From contig CAUHCN010000016.1 of the NCBI GenBank assembly GCA_959604825.1, positions 1-48,578 of the forward strand: a DNA stretch of 48,578 bases. Direction: 5' to 3'. Under the pieces are notes generated by a model. The model saw only the letters and a list, made by a program, of their open reading frames with translations. It searched no databases and was not told where the DNA came from. Source of the stretch: an uncultured Collinsella sp. Lineage in GTDB: Bacteria > Actinomycetota > Coriobacteriia > Coriobacteriales > Coriobacteriaceae. Below, piece after piece: positions 8,197 to 16,400 of the stretch. Positions within the stretch are counted from its first letter, which is position 1; each line of letters opens with the position of its first letter. The position numbers and the translations under genes are program-made.

Positions 8197-10056
8197 ATGA
8201 ATCCGTATACTTCTTCCGGTTCGGTCGCCACGATGACGGCCAACGTGTCCGGCAACGATAACCTCAACGACTTGGGTGACGGCCCGCGTCAGCCCGGCGA
8301 CCCCGAGCGCTACCCCGTGGGCGCGGTAACTCGCCGCCTGCTGGGCTACGTCCGTCCGCATCGCATTTCGTTTACGGCGTCGTTTGTGAGCGCCGCTATC
8401 TCGGTGATTCTGCAGCTCTACACGCCTATCCTTATCGGCGAGGGTATCGACCTGATCGTTGCCGCGGGCCAGGTGGATTTCGATGCACTGCTGCCGCTCG
8501 TTACCAAACTCGCGCTCGTCGTGGTGGGAGCGTCGGCCTTCCAGTGGCTGCAGGGCTACTGCGTCAACCGTCTGTCCTACGAGACGGTGCGCGACATGCG
8601 CGTGGAGGCGAGCGACAAGCTCAGCCGCATGCCGCTCAGCTTTATCGACGGCCATGCCCACGGCGACCTCATGAGCCGCGTGGTCAACGACGTCGATCAG
8701 GTGGGTGACGGCCTGCTGCAGGGCTTTATGCAGCTCTTTACCGGCGTTATCACCATCGTTGGCACGCTTGCGTTTATGCTCTCCATCAACCTGACCATGA
8801 CGCTCGTGGTGGTGCTCGTCACGCCGCTTTCCATCTTTGCGGCCGGTGCCATCGCCAAGCTTTCCAATAAGAGCTTCACTGCTCAACAGCGCATCCAGGG
8901 CCAGCTCGGTGGCCATATCGAGGAGTATGTGGGTGAGCAAAAGCTTGTCGACGCCTTTGCCTATGGTCCCAACGCCCAGCAGCGCTTCGATGCCCTCAAC
9001 GCTGAGCTCTACACCGCGGGCGAGCGCGCGCAGTTTATGGGTTCGCTCTCCAACCCCGGCACGCGCTTTATCAATAACATCATCTATGCCGTGGTCGCTG
9101 TGATCGGCTGCGTGGGCGTGATCACGGGCGCGCCCGCGGCGCTTACGGTGGGCGGCGTGCAGATTTTCCTGTCCTATGCCAACCAGTACACCAAGCCGTT
9201 CAACGAGGTCACCAACGTCATTACGCAGATCCAGACCGCGTACGCCTCGGCGCGCCGCATGTTCGCGCTGCTCGATGCCCGCGAGCAGGAGCCCGATGCG
9301 GCGGATGCCGTGGAGCTTGTCGCCCCGCAGGGCGAGGTGACCTTTGAACACGTGGACTTTAGCTATGTGCCCGACCGCAAGCTGCTGCAGGATATCTGCA
9401 TCGAGGCCAAACCCGGTACGCGCTTTGCCCTCGTCGGTCCCACGGGCTGTGGCAAGACGACGCTCATCAATCTGCTGCTGCGCTTTTACGATATCGATGC
9501 TGGGCGCATCGCGGTCGATGGTCGCTCCTCGCGTGACTATACGCGCGTGAGCCTGCGCCGCGTCTTTGGCATGGTGCTGCAGGACACCTGGCTGTTCGAG
9601 GGCACGGTGGCCGAAAACATTGCCTACGGTTGCCCCGATGCCACGCGCGAGCAGATTGTCGAGGCCGCCAAGCGCGCGCACGCGCACAAGTTTATCGTGC
9701 AGCTGCCAGGCGGCTACGATACGGTGATCGGCGAGGACGGCGGCACGTTTAGCCAAGGCCAAAAACAGCTGCTGTGCATCGCGCGCGTCATGCTCACCGA
9801 TCCGGCGATTCTGCTGCTGGACGAGGCAACGTCGAGCATCGATACGCGTATCGAGCTGCAGGTGCAGGCGGCATTCGACGAGCTCATGGCTGGCCGCACG
9901 AGCTTTGTGGTGGCGCACCGCCTGTCGACGATCCGCAATGCCGACTGCATTCTGGTTATGCGCGACGGCCAGATTATCGAGCGCGGCACGCACGACGAGT
10001 TGCTAGCGGCAGGCGGCTTCTACGCCGAGCTCTACCGCAGCCAGTTTGCCCAGTAG
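8197..10056 (+). CDS. ABC exporter half-transporter, catalytic-site subunit
   Basis: 619 residues. A variable N-terminal tail of about 45 residues, six membrane helices, then an ATPase domain with Walker A GPTGCGKTT, Walker B ILLLDEATSSID with the catalytic Glu, and an H-loop His (VAHRLST). The signature is FSQGQKQ instead of SGGQ. Paired with the previous protein, one site combines this Walker A/B with the partner's intact SGGQ (catalytic), and the other combines an Asp-for-Glu Walker B with SQGQ (degenerate). The ribosome site AAAGGAGG lies inside the end of the upstream gene and the two genes share no gap, so they are translated together. Confidence 0.93.
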   Translation: MNPYTSSGSVATMTANVSGNDNLNDLGDGPRQPGDPERYPVGAVTRRLLGYVRPHRISFTASFVSAAISVILQLYTPILIGEGIDLIVAAGQVDFDALLPLVTKLALVVVGASAFQWLQGYCVNRLSYETVRDMRVEASDKLSRMPLSFIDGHAHGDLMSRVVNDVDQVGDGLLQGFMQLFTGVITIVGTLAFMLSINLTMTLVVVLVTPLSIFAAGAIAKLSNKSFTAQQRIQGQLGGHIEEYVGEQKLVDAFAYGPNAQQRFDALNAELYTAGERAQFMGSLSNPGTRFINNIIYAVVAVIGCVGVITGAPAALTVGGVQIFLSYANQYTKPFNEVTNVITQIQTAYASARRMFALLDAREQEPDAADAVELVAPQGEVTFEHVDFSYVPDRKLLQDICIEAKPGTRFALVGPTGCGKTTLINLLLRFYDIDAGRIAVDGRSSRDYTRVSLRRVFGMVLQDTWLFEGTVAENIAYGCPDATREQIVEAAKRAHAHKFIVQLPGGYDTVIGEDGGTFSQGQKQLLCIARVMLTDPAILLLDEATSSIDTRIELQVQAAFDELMAGRTSFVVAHRLSTIRNADCILVMRDGQIIERGTHDELLAAGGFYAELYRSQFAQ

Positions 10057-10080
10057 GGGCTGCCGATTAGCGGCAGATGG

Positions 10081-10108
10081 TTTACATCTGCGTCGTTAGT
10101 ACTAAGAT
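10081..10108 (+). promoter_or_regulatory. Candidate promoter of the flavodoxin-like gene
   Basis: TTTACA (10081-10086), 16 bp, TAAGAT (10103-10108), about 55 bases before the start. Confidence 0.4.
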
Positions 10109-10161
10109 ATGCTTTTAACAAATTGCATTAATGGCTCGAGTTTCGGGGGAAACGAGGCAAC

Positions 10162-10719
10162 GTGACTATGACATGCTCTATGGTGGTTAACAGCAAGAGC
10201 GGTAATACCAGGATGGTTTCGGGGGCGATCAAGCGCGCCCTGCAGGCTGCAGGCGTCGAGTTTATCCATGCCGCCGCGCTGAGCGATGATGCAGATCCGG
10301 AGCAGGTCGCGCACGAGGCAGAGGGTGCCTGCGCTGCCGATACGGTGCTTGTCGGTTTTTGGTGCGACAAGGGTGCCTGCACGCCCTCGGTGGCGGCGTT
10401 GCTCTCCGCCTTGCACGGCAAGCGCGTGTTCCTGTTTGGCACCTGCGGCTTTGGGGCCGACCAGAGCTATTACCAGCAGATTGTCGACCGCGTAACTTCC
10501 AATCTGGCCGAGGATGCCGAGCTTGCGGGCTGGGCGATGTGCCAGGGCAAGATGGGTCCCGCGGTTAAGCAGCGCTACGAGGCCATGCTCGAGCAAGATC
10601 CCGAAAACGCCCGATTTAAGATGCTGCTCGACAACTGGGTTGCCGCGAAGGATCACCCCACCAAGGAGGATTTGGACAACATGGCTGCAGCTGCAAAGAA
10701 GGCCGTGCTGGGCGAGTAG
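10162..10719 (+). CDS. Flavodoxin-family protein
   Basis: 185 residues. The N-terminus (MVVNSKSGNTRMVSGAI) matches the flavodoxin phosphate-binding loop S-x-T/S-G-N-T. GFWCDKG and KRVFLFGTCGFG match the later beta-strands and FMN-contacting loops of the Flavodoxin_3 type. It should bind FMN and carry electrons in the cytoplasm; the partner is unknown. A single-gene transcript, with a promoter-like site upstream and a strong terminator (10762-10789) downstream. Start GTG 10162; ATG 10168 is an equally plausible start. Function beyond electron transfer is not inferable. Confidence 0.85.
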   Translation: MTMTCSMVVNSKSGNTRMVSGAIKRALQAAGVEFIHAAALSDDADPEQVAHEAEGACAADTVLVGFWCDKGACTPSVAALLSALHGKRVFLFGTCGFGADQSYYQQIVDRVTSNLAEDAELAGWAMCQGKMGPAVKQRYEAMLEQDPENARFKMLLDNWVAAKDHPTKEDLDNMAAAAKKAVLGE

Positions 10720-10761
10720 CTTCGCCGTTCGCGGTCCTTCGTGCAAAACAATACAAATGTG

Positions 10762-10789
10762 AAAGCCTCGAAGTTCTCGAGGCTTTTTT
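10762..10789 (+). terminator. Rho-independent terminator
   Basis: Stem GCCTCGA / TCGAGGC (10765-10771 with 10777-10783), 5-base loop, six T residues, flanking A residues upstream. Ends the flavodoxin-like gene. Confidence 0.85.
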
Positions 10790-10803
10790 CTTAACACGGG
10801 GTT

Positions 10804-10975
10804 GCGGAAGCTGAGTCCCGGAATTTGCCTCTGGAATGGGATGTGGTTTCCGGTTGAGGGGTCTGGCGGAAAGCGCGACCCGGAATTTACGGCCGAAGTG
10901 GGATGTGGCTTCCCAACGGGGCCACAAGCGGAAACCGCATCCCGTTTCGCAAGCGAATTTTGGGACACGGTTTTC
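10804..10975. repeat. Array 1 of a 62-bp hairpin repeat, three units
   Basis: Units start at 10804, 10866 and 10928, exactly 62 bp apart. Each is an imperfect palindrome of about 48 bp (GCGGAAAG..G..CCCGGAATTT ... AA.TGGGATG..GCTTTCC) followed by a spacer of about 13 bases with partly conserved sequence (TTGAGGGG, CAACGGGG). The same family occurs at 20394-20688, on the other side of the SipW-type operon. Not protein coding on any strand in a convincing way. Confidence 0.85.
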
Positions 10976-11030
10976 AGAGGGTTATGGGCTGCGAATTAGA
11001 TGGGGCTGTCATAAAGCTGCAAAAAGAGGG

Positions 11031-11067
11031 TTAAAAATAAACGGTACTTCCAGCAGTTTATTTTTAA
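11031..11067. repeat. AT-rich 12-bp perfect inverted repeat
   Basis: TTAAAAATAAAC (11031-11042) is the reverse complement of 11056-11067, with a 13-base loop. It lies directly before the G tract. It could be a protein site or hairpin; I cannot tell which. Confidence 0.6.
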
Positions 11068-11070
11068 TGT

Positions 11071-11081
11071 GGGGGGGGGGG
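11071..11081 (+). repeat. Homopolymer tract of 11 G residues
   Basis: Eleven consecutive G residues in a low-GC intergenic region about 300 bp upstream of the signal peptidase operon. Tracts of this length often change length by slippage and drive phase variation of surface genes. A weak -10-like TACGAT follows at 11082. The rest of 11090-11220 is AT-rich, with one hairpin near 11109-11141 and no gene. Confidence 0.8.
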
Positions 11082-11223
11082 TACGATATCTTGGTTTTTC
11101 AAAATATTTAACCCTCTATGGACGAATTGCATAGGGGGTTAGTCACAGATATTGGATAAAACAGACCAATTTGGGGATAAATGACCACTTACGCCAAAAT
11201 AAGTAGCATTTAACGACAAAACA

Positions 11224-11252
11224 TTGAAAAATGTGTAGCACATCGCTATGTT
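11224..11252 (+). promoter_or_regulatory. Candidate promoter of the SipW-type operon
   Basis: TTGAAA (11224-11229), 17-bp spacer, TATGTT (11247-11252), about 120 bases before the signal peptidase gene, in the AT-rich upstream region. Confidence 0.45.
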
Positions 11253-11378
11253 TTTATTAGGAAAAGATTCCAAATTGGCTTATTTCGAACTCACTTTTCA
11301 AGCGCCTTGCGGTTCCTGTTGAAACTTGCTGACCTTTGGATGGGTCGAATAGGGCCTCAAGGGGGATGAATTATCACT

Positions 11379-11936
11379 TTGGCTGCGCGTAGACTCAAAC
11401 GATTTATTGCACTTTTGAGTAGCTTGGCGTTCGCGCTTGTCATAGCCCTTGCCGTTGTTTCTTTTGTGCCTCGCGCATTTGGATACACGCCCTTTGCTGT
11501 TCTTTCTGGCTCTATGGAACCCGAGCTTCCCGTTGGCTCCATGGTGTTTGTTCGCCAAGTTGAGCCAGCGGATATTGCCGTGGGCGACAATGCAACCTTT
11601 TACCGATCGGACGGTGCCGTGGTGACGCATCAGGTGTACGAGATCGACCCTGTGGCGCAGACGATTAGCACGCAGGGAATCGCAAACAAAAATGCAGATG
11701 GAACCATCATGCACGACGCCGAGCAGACGCCTTTTTCACGCGTGATCGGTGTCGTTTCTTTTTGTGTCCCTTACCTGGGCTTCGTTAACGCATATTGCAC
11801 GACGATGCCCGGTTTGCTTGTTGTGGTGGCCGTTCTGGCGCTGCTGGTCGCGGCGTCGATTGTGCTCGATCGGGTGGTTCCCGACGAGCCTGCGGGCAAG
11901 CATGCCCGCGCGCATGCGAGGGAGCGGCGTTCATAG
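11379..11936 (+). CDS. SipW/Sec11-type signal peptidase I (S26B)
   Basis: 185 residues. Membrane helix at about 8-30, then the active-site box SGSMEPELPVGSMVFV with nucleophile Ser45. The second box reads VVTHQV with His84 where classical bacterial enzymes have Lys; that marks the S26B class (SipW, archaeal and ER Sec11). A GIANKNADG region matches the third conserved box, keeping the last Asp. A second membrane helix lies near 142-165, then a basic tail. Start TTG 11379 follows AAGGGGG at a longish spacing; an in-frame TGA at 11367 limits the choices. It heads an operon with three genes whose signal peptides look SipW-type, so it most likely processes those subunits. Confident in the family, less in the start. 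Confidence 0.9.
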   Translation: MAARRLKRFIALLSSLAFALVIALAVVSFVPRAFGYTPFAVLSGSMEPELPVGSMVFVRQVEPADIAVGDNATFYRSDGAVVTHQVYEIDPVAQTISTQGIANKNADGTIMHDAEQTPFSRVIGVVSFCVPYLGFVNAYCTTMPGLLVVVAVLALLVAASIVLDRVVPDEPAGKHARAHARERRS

Positions 11937-12006
11937 CGGCAGGGAAAAGCGTCGGCGGCGGTAGGGGCCGTTGCCGGGGAAAACGATTCTCGAAAGGAAG
12001 AGAACG

Positions 12007-12693
12007 ATGGAAAACAAGAAGAAAAAGCGCTACGGCATCATTGCCGCCCTGTTGCTGCTGGTATTGGCTGCCGGCGTGGGAACGTATGCATGGCTGACGG
12101 CGCAGTCGAGCCTGCCCAACAACTTCACTACTGCGGGCATTAACAAGCCCACTACCGATCCCGATCATCCGAGTCAGCCGCTTCCGGATGATAACACTAA
12201 GGTCAACGGCAACCTGACCGAGACTAACTGGGTTGCGAACTCCAAGCTCGCCCCTGGCGTGTCTGTTCCTAAGAATCCTAATGTCGGTATTGGCAAGGGA
12301 TCCGAAAACGCTTATGTGTACGTTTTCGTGAAGAACGAGACGGCGTCTGCTGGGACTCCTAATTCCAGGAAGACTTACTTCACCATTAACTCTGGCTGGA
12401 AGGCCGTTGAAGCGACCACCGTTGAGGGAGAGCCGACTCATTATCTCGGTGGCCTTTTCGTTTATGTTGGCGATGGGACCGAGGCAACTCCGCTTATTGC
12501 CAGCAAGACCGAGGACAAGTGGACCGGTGAGCTGTTCAGCAATGTGACTACGCCCAAGGAGACCGAGCAAAAGGATTTCGCCAAGGATGCCAAGATGACG
12601 GTCAACTGCTTCGTTTACGCTGCAGACAGCACCACTGAGGGCTCGGCTGCGTCTGCTGAGGTTGCTGCCAAGGATTGGGCTAAGGGCCTGTAG
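12007..12693 (+). CDS. SipW-dependent secreted subunit, TasA/camelysin-like
   Basis: 228 residues. A basic start (MENKKKKR), a hydrophobic core and the G-T-Y-A-W-L-T-A motif at residues 25-32 form a SipW-type signal peptide. The mature part has N-AYVYVFVKNE, a TGELFSNVTTP stretch and a terminal beta-rich region like TasA or camelysin family subunits. Start ATG 12007 has GAAAGGAAG at 6 bases; an in-frame TTG at 11971 lacks this. It lies 70 bases after the peptidase and is followed by a hairpin with a T tract (12713-12769), so it may be made in excess over the later genes, as expected for a major subunit. Fibre formation is inference. Confidence 0.82.
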   Translation: MENKKKKRYGIIAALLLLVLAAGVGTYAWLTAQSSLPNNFTTAGINKPTTDPDHPSQPLPDDNTKVNGNLTETNWVANSKLAPGVSVPKNPNVGIGKGSENAYVYVFVKNETASAGTPNSRKTYFTINSGWKAVEATTVEGEPTHYLGGLFVYVGDGTEATPLIASKTEDKWTGELFSNVTTPKETEQKDFAKDAKMTVNCFVYAADSTTEGSAASAEVAAKDWAKGL

Positions 12694-12712
12694 TAATCCA
12701 ACCCCCTCCACT

Positions 12713-12769
12713 GAGATCCCGGCCCGCTCCCACCCCTATACTCGGGTCGGGATCTCGGTCCCCCTTTTT
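12713..12769 (+). terminator. Intra-operon terminator or attenuator
   Basis: A 14-bp stem with one wobble (12713-12726 with 12743-12756), a 16-base loop and a C-rich then T5 tail. It stands between the first subunit gene and the rest of the operon, with only about 20 bases to the next start and no obvious new promoter, so partial termination is likely. Confidence 0.65.
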
Positions 12770-12789
12770 ATCGACGACTGGCGAACGTA

Positions 12790-13437
12790 ATGCTCAATAA
12801 TCTTTCCGACAATCAGAAACGCACCTTGGCGCTTGCCGCGATGGCGCTGTTGGCCCTGGCGTGCCTGTGCGGCACGCTGGCTTTTACCGTTGATATGGTT
12901 CCGGCGAACAACGTTCTATCGTTTGGCAGCGTGAAGGTACGAGTCTGCGAATACACCCTCAACGAGCAGGGCGAGGAGATTCCGTTTGAGCCCAACGAGC
13001 ACGGGGACTATCCCGACACCAAAGCCGGGGGTTCTGACATCAGCCGCATTGTGCGCGTGGAGAACGTCGGCTCGCAGCCTGAGTACGTTCGCGCGCGCCT
13101 GCGCATGAAGTCAGTGGCACCCGACGGCTCGTGCGCGGATGCCTCGGGCAACGTTGCGTTTCATGTGGACGCGGGCGAGGGGTCCCCGTGGATCGATGGC
13201 GGCGATGGGTGGTACTACTACCGCGGATTGGATGGGCGTGGCGGCGTGCTCGACCCCGGCGCCATGACGGAAAGCCTCATGGACTCGCTGCGCTTTGTGG
13301 ACGACTACCACGATGCCGCGCGCGGCGGCTCCTTCAGGCTCGATATCGATGTGCAGGCCGTGCAGGCCAAAAACCAGCAGGAAAGCGATACCGTCCTCGA
13401 CGTTCTCGACGTCGTGGGTTGGCCGGAGGCGAACTAG
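12790..13437 (+). CDS. SipW-dependent exported protein, minor subunit
   Basis: 215 residues. Signal region with hydrophobic core at about 12-28 and G-T-L-A-F-T-V-D at 28-35, then N-x-L-S-F-G, the usual context of SipW-type cleavage sites. The mature part contains ISRIVRVENVGSQPEYVRARL, the motif typical of TasA/CalY relatives (valine-rich strand, NxG, P-x-YVR), and an aromatic WYYYRGL segment. ATG 12790 has only a weak ribosome site. It ends 3 bases before the giant adhesin gene, so the two are coupled. Exact role unknown. Confidence 0.8.
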   Translation: MLNNLSDNQKRTLALAAMALLALACLCGTLAFTVDMVPANNVLSFGSVKVRVCEYTLNEQGEEIPFEPNEHGDYPDTKAGGSDISRIVRVENVGSQPEYVRARLRMKSVAPDGSCADASGNVAFHVDAGEGSPWIDGGDGWYYYRGLDGRGGVLDPGAMTESLMDSLRFVDDYHDAARGGSFRLDIDVQAVQAKNQQESDTVLDVLDVVGWPEAN

Positions 13438-13440
13438 CCT

Positions 13441-16400
13441 ATGAAGATCAAGAACATGAACCGGGGCGTGCTTAGCAGGCTAGTTGCCGTCGCGGCGATT
13501 GCCCTTTGCTGCGTTATGGCGCTGCCGACGGCGGTGCATGCCGAGGATGTGCCCGAGGCCAAAACCGAATTCCACATCAAAAACGAGGCTGACTTTTTGG
13601 CGTACGTGGCGCTGTCGCGCGAGCGCGATACGTCCGGCTGGCACGTTTATCTCGATAACGATATCGTGCTTAATGATGACGACATGAAGACCATTGTCTC
13701 GCACACCGTTAAGCATCTGTCGTTTGGCAACAAGGAGCATCCGTTTAAGGGCGTGTTCGATGGTCAAAACCACACCGTTGAGGGCCTGAACTACGATAAA
13801 GACGCTTTTGACCCCGAGCGCGATACGGGATTTTTTGCCGAGACCAACGGTGCCACCATCAAAAACTTCCTGGTCAAGGACGCCAACGTGTGGGCGGACT
13901 TCCGCGGTGGCATTATCGTGGGCAAGGCCGTCAATACGCGCTTCGAAAACGTTATGGTCATGGAGAGCACGCTGCACGTGACCTGCGCCAACAATGCTCT
14001 CAACCTCATTACCAACGCAGGCTTTGAGGGCGGTCTCATCGTCGGCGAGCTCGACGGCTGCACCCTCTACAACTGCGAGGTCCGTGGCGGCCGTGCCGTC
14101 AACAATACGACCTCGGGCGTGCAGGCGCTCGGCGGTGAGGGTCTGTATATGGCGGCGTTTGCCGGCTACGTTAAGAACTCGACTATCGAGTACTGCCGCG
14201 TGACGCCGACGCGTAAGGACGACGGCTCGATTGCCGAGAAGGGCATGACCGACGTCACCAATAAGTACGACGTGGCCATTGGCGCCCTGGGCGGCAACAA
14301 CGTGTATGCCTCGGGTTTTGTGGGCTGTATGGCGGGTGACGCCAAGATTATCGACTGCTTCTCGACGGCGCAGTGCTACAGCTATGCCGCGTCGTACGTG
14401 GGCGTCGTCGCCGTGACGCGCGCGTGGACGGGTGGCTTGGCGGGTCGTATTCTAACCGAAAAGGGCAACGAGCTCGTCCGAAGCCATTTTGCGGGTGACT
14501 TGAGCTCGCGTCAGTATAATCCCATCGCCGTGATCCCCATCATTCAAAACGATGTGAACCTGGGCGGTATTGCTGCGCGCGCCAACAAGGGTGACGCCAC
14601 GGTTACCGAATGCTACTTTAAGCCGAGCGTGAGCCTAAACGGCAGCAGCCAGGGCAACCCTGCCAAAAAGAAAATCCCCTCGTTTGGCGGCGACGGCATC
14701 ATCAAGGGCGATGGCTATGGTCCGTGGGATGACGAACGCTACACCACGCGCGAGCTGTGGGAAGAGCACGACTACGACTTCTGTGCCGGCACCATGCGCT
14801 CGACCGCTAACGACAAGGCCCTGGGTGCCCCGCACCCCAATGAGTGGGCGATGGATTACAAGCTGAAAATTCCCGTGCATGGCCAAAGCGTTAAGGCGAC
14901 GATCGATTTTCCCGGTGCGGGCACCGCGACAATCGAGAAGACCAAACTTGGCAAAGACCAGGCGACCTCGGATCCGTACGCCTTTGCCGTGAGCGCCGTG
15001 CTGGCGGGAACGGCCCAAGGCCTGGCCCAGGGCGATACATCGGTAACGTTTAAGCAGGATACCTCCGCAAAGCCAGAGGGTTTGACCGAGGCCAACGGCG
15101 GCTACCGCTTTATGGGCTGGTTCCGTGAGCCCGGAGTCAATGTGAACCGTATCGATGCCGATAACGCCTGGTTTAACGGCAAGACCGATGCCGATGCCGT
15201 TAAGGCTGGCAAGCAGGTCCAGAAGAACGAAGCGCACGAGATAACGTCGAGCTATACCGCCGATAACGCGAAGGGGGCCGAGGCCTTTAAGGGCAACGAC
15301 CTGTTTATTGCTTCGTACGAGGCGCAGGTACTGTTCTATAACGTCAAGGGCGAGACGCTCGCGTGGCAGAGCGGCGAGGAGCACGACAAGTCGACGGACT
15401 GGTACCGCTATGGCGTCGGTTTAACGCCGGCTGCCCCTGCGGACCGCGGCACTCTTTCTGCCAGCGCCACCTTTATCGGTTGGACGACGCAGCCGAGTGG
15501 CGAGGCCGGGATGCATGGCGGTTACGCGGCCATCACCTCGCCTGAGCTTGCCGAGTTAAAAAACGCCGGTGCGTTCTATCCTGCCGGCACCGAGATCACT
15601 GTGCTTGGCCCTACCGATTTTTATCCGGTGTACACCGACTATGTGTCGAACATCATGACGGTGTTTGAGGGCAATGAGCAGGATGCAACCGACGATCAGA
15701 CTCGGCGCGACGGTGTGGGCAAAACTGACGTTAAGGTTGAGACTGCAGAAGATGGCACAAGCGCGTATACCGTACAGGTGCTCGACGTATCCGGTAAAGC
15801 TATATCCGAGGAGGGCCAGCTGCCCGACGGCTATCGTTTCCTGGGTTGGTATGAAAACAAGCAGGCTGCCGATGGATCCCCGGTTGATGTTCGCGTGAGC
15901 CGCGATCCGAGCTACAAGCTTCCCGGCAATGTGGACCTGACCGTTCCGCATACCTATACCGCACGCTTTGAGTACCGCGTGGATTACTACATCCGGGCAT
16001 TCACAAATAGCGGTCTAACGGACAGCAAGCTCCTCTGCTCGGTTTGGAATAAGTACAAGTCGCCCTTTGAGGAAAACGTTGGCGCGACATATGTTCGTGA
16101 AAACATTGTCCATTGGGGTGCTGGTACGGATGATTCCGCTCACGTGTTACACGATGATAAGAATCCAGCGGATAAGTGCACTACGGTTCTCTCTGATGCG
16201 ACGCGAATCGTTGCGCCTATTAACGCCTACTCGCATAATGTGCGTAACGACACTGGCGCAAATACTATCAAGGATATGATTGCCGACACTGATTTTCCAG
16301 GAGCCGGTAAACTGAGTGATGAGTGGAAAGCGTCAAGTATTAAAGTTCAATTTTCCCCCGCACATGATAGGTACCACTTCAGTTTTTGGACGCTCGAAAG

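Noticed and set aside
7813..9993. Minus-strand open frame of 726 codons opposite the first ABC exporter
   Set aside because: It is antisense to two well-supported ABC genes, is rich in His, Arg and Ala from GC-rich codon shadowing, and has no recognisable domain.
10804..10975. Array 1 and array 2 considered as a CRISPR array
   Set aside because: Units are imperfect palindromes that vary between copies, spacers are only 13 bases and partly conserved, and there are no cas genes.
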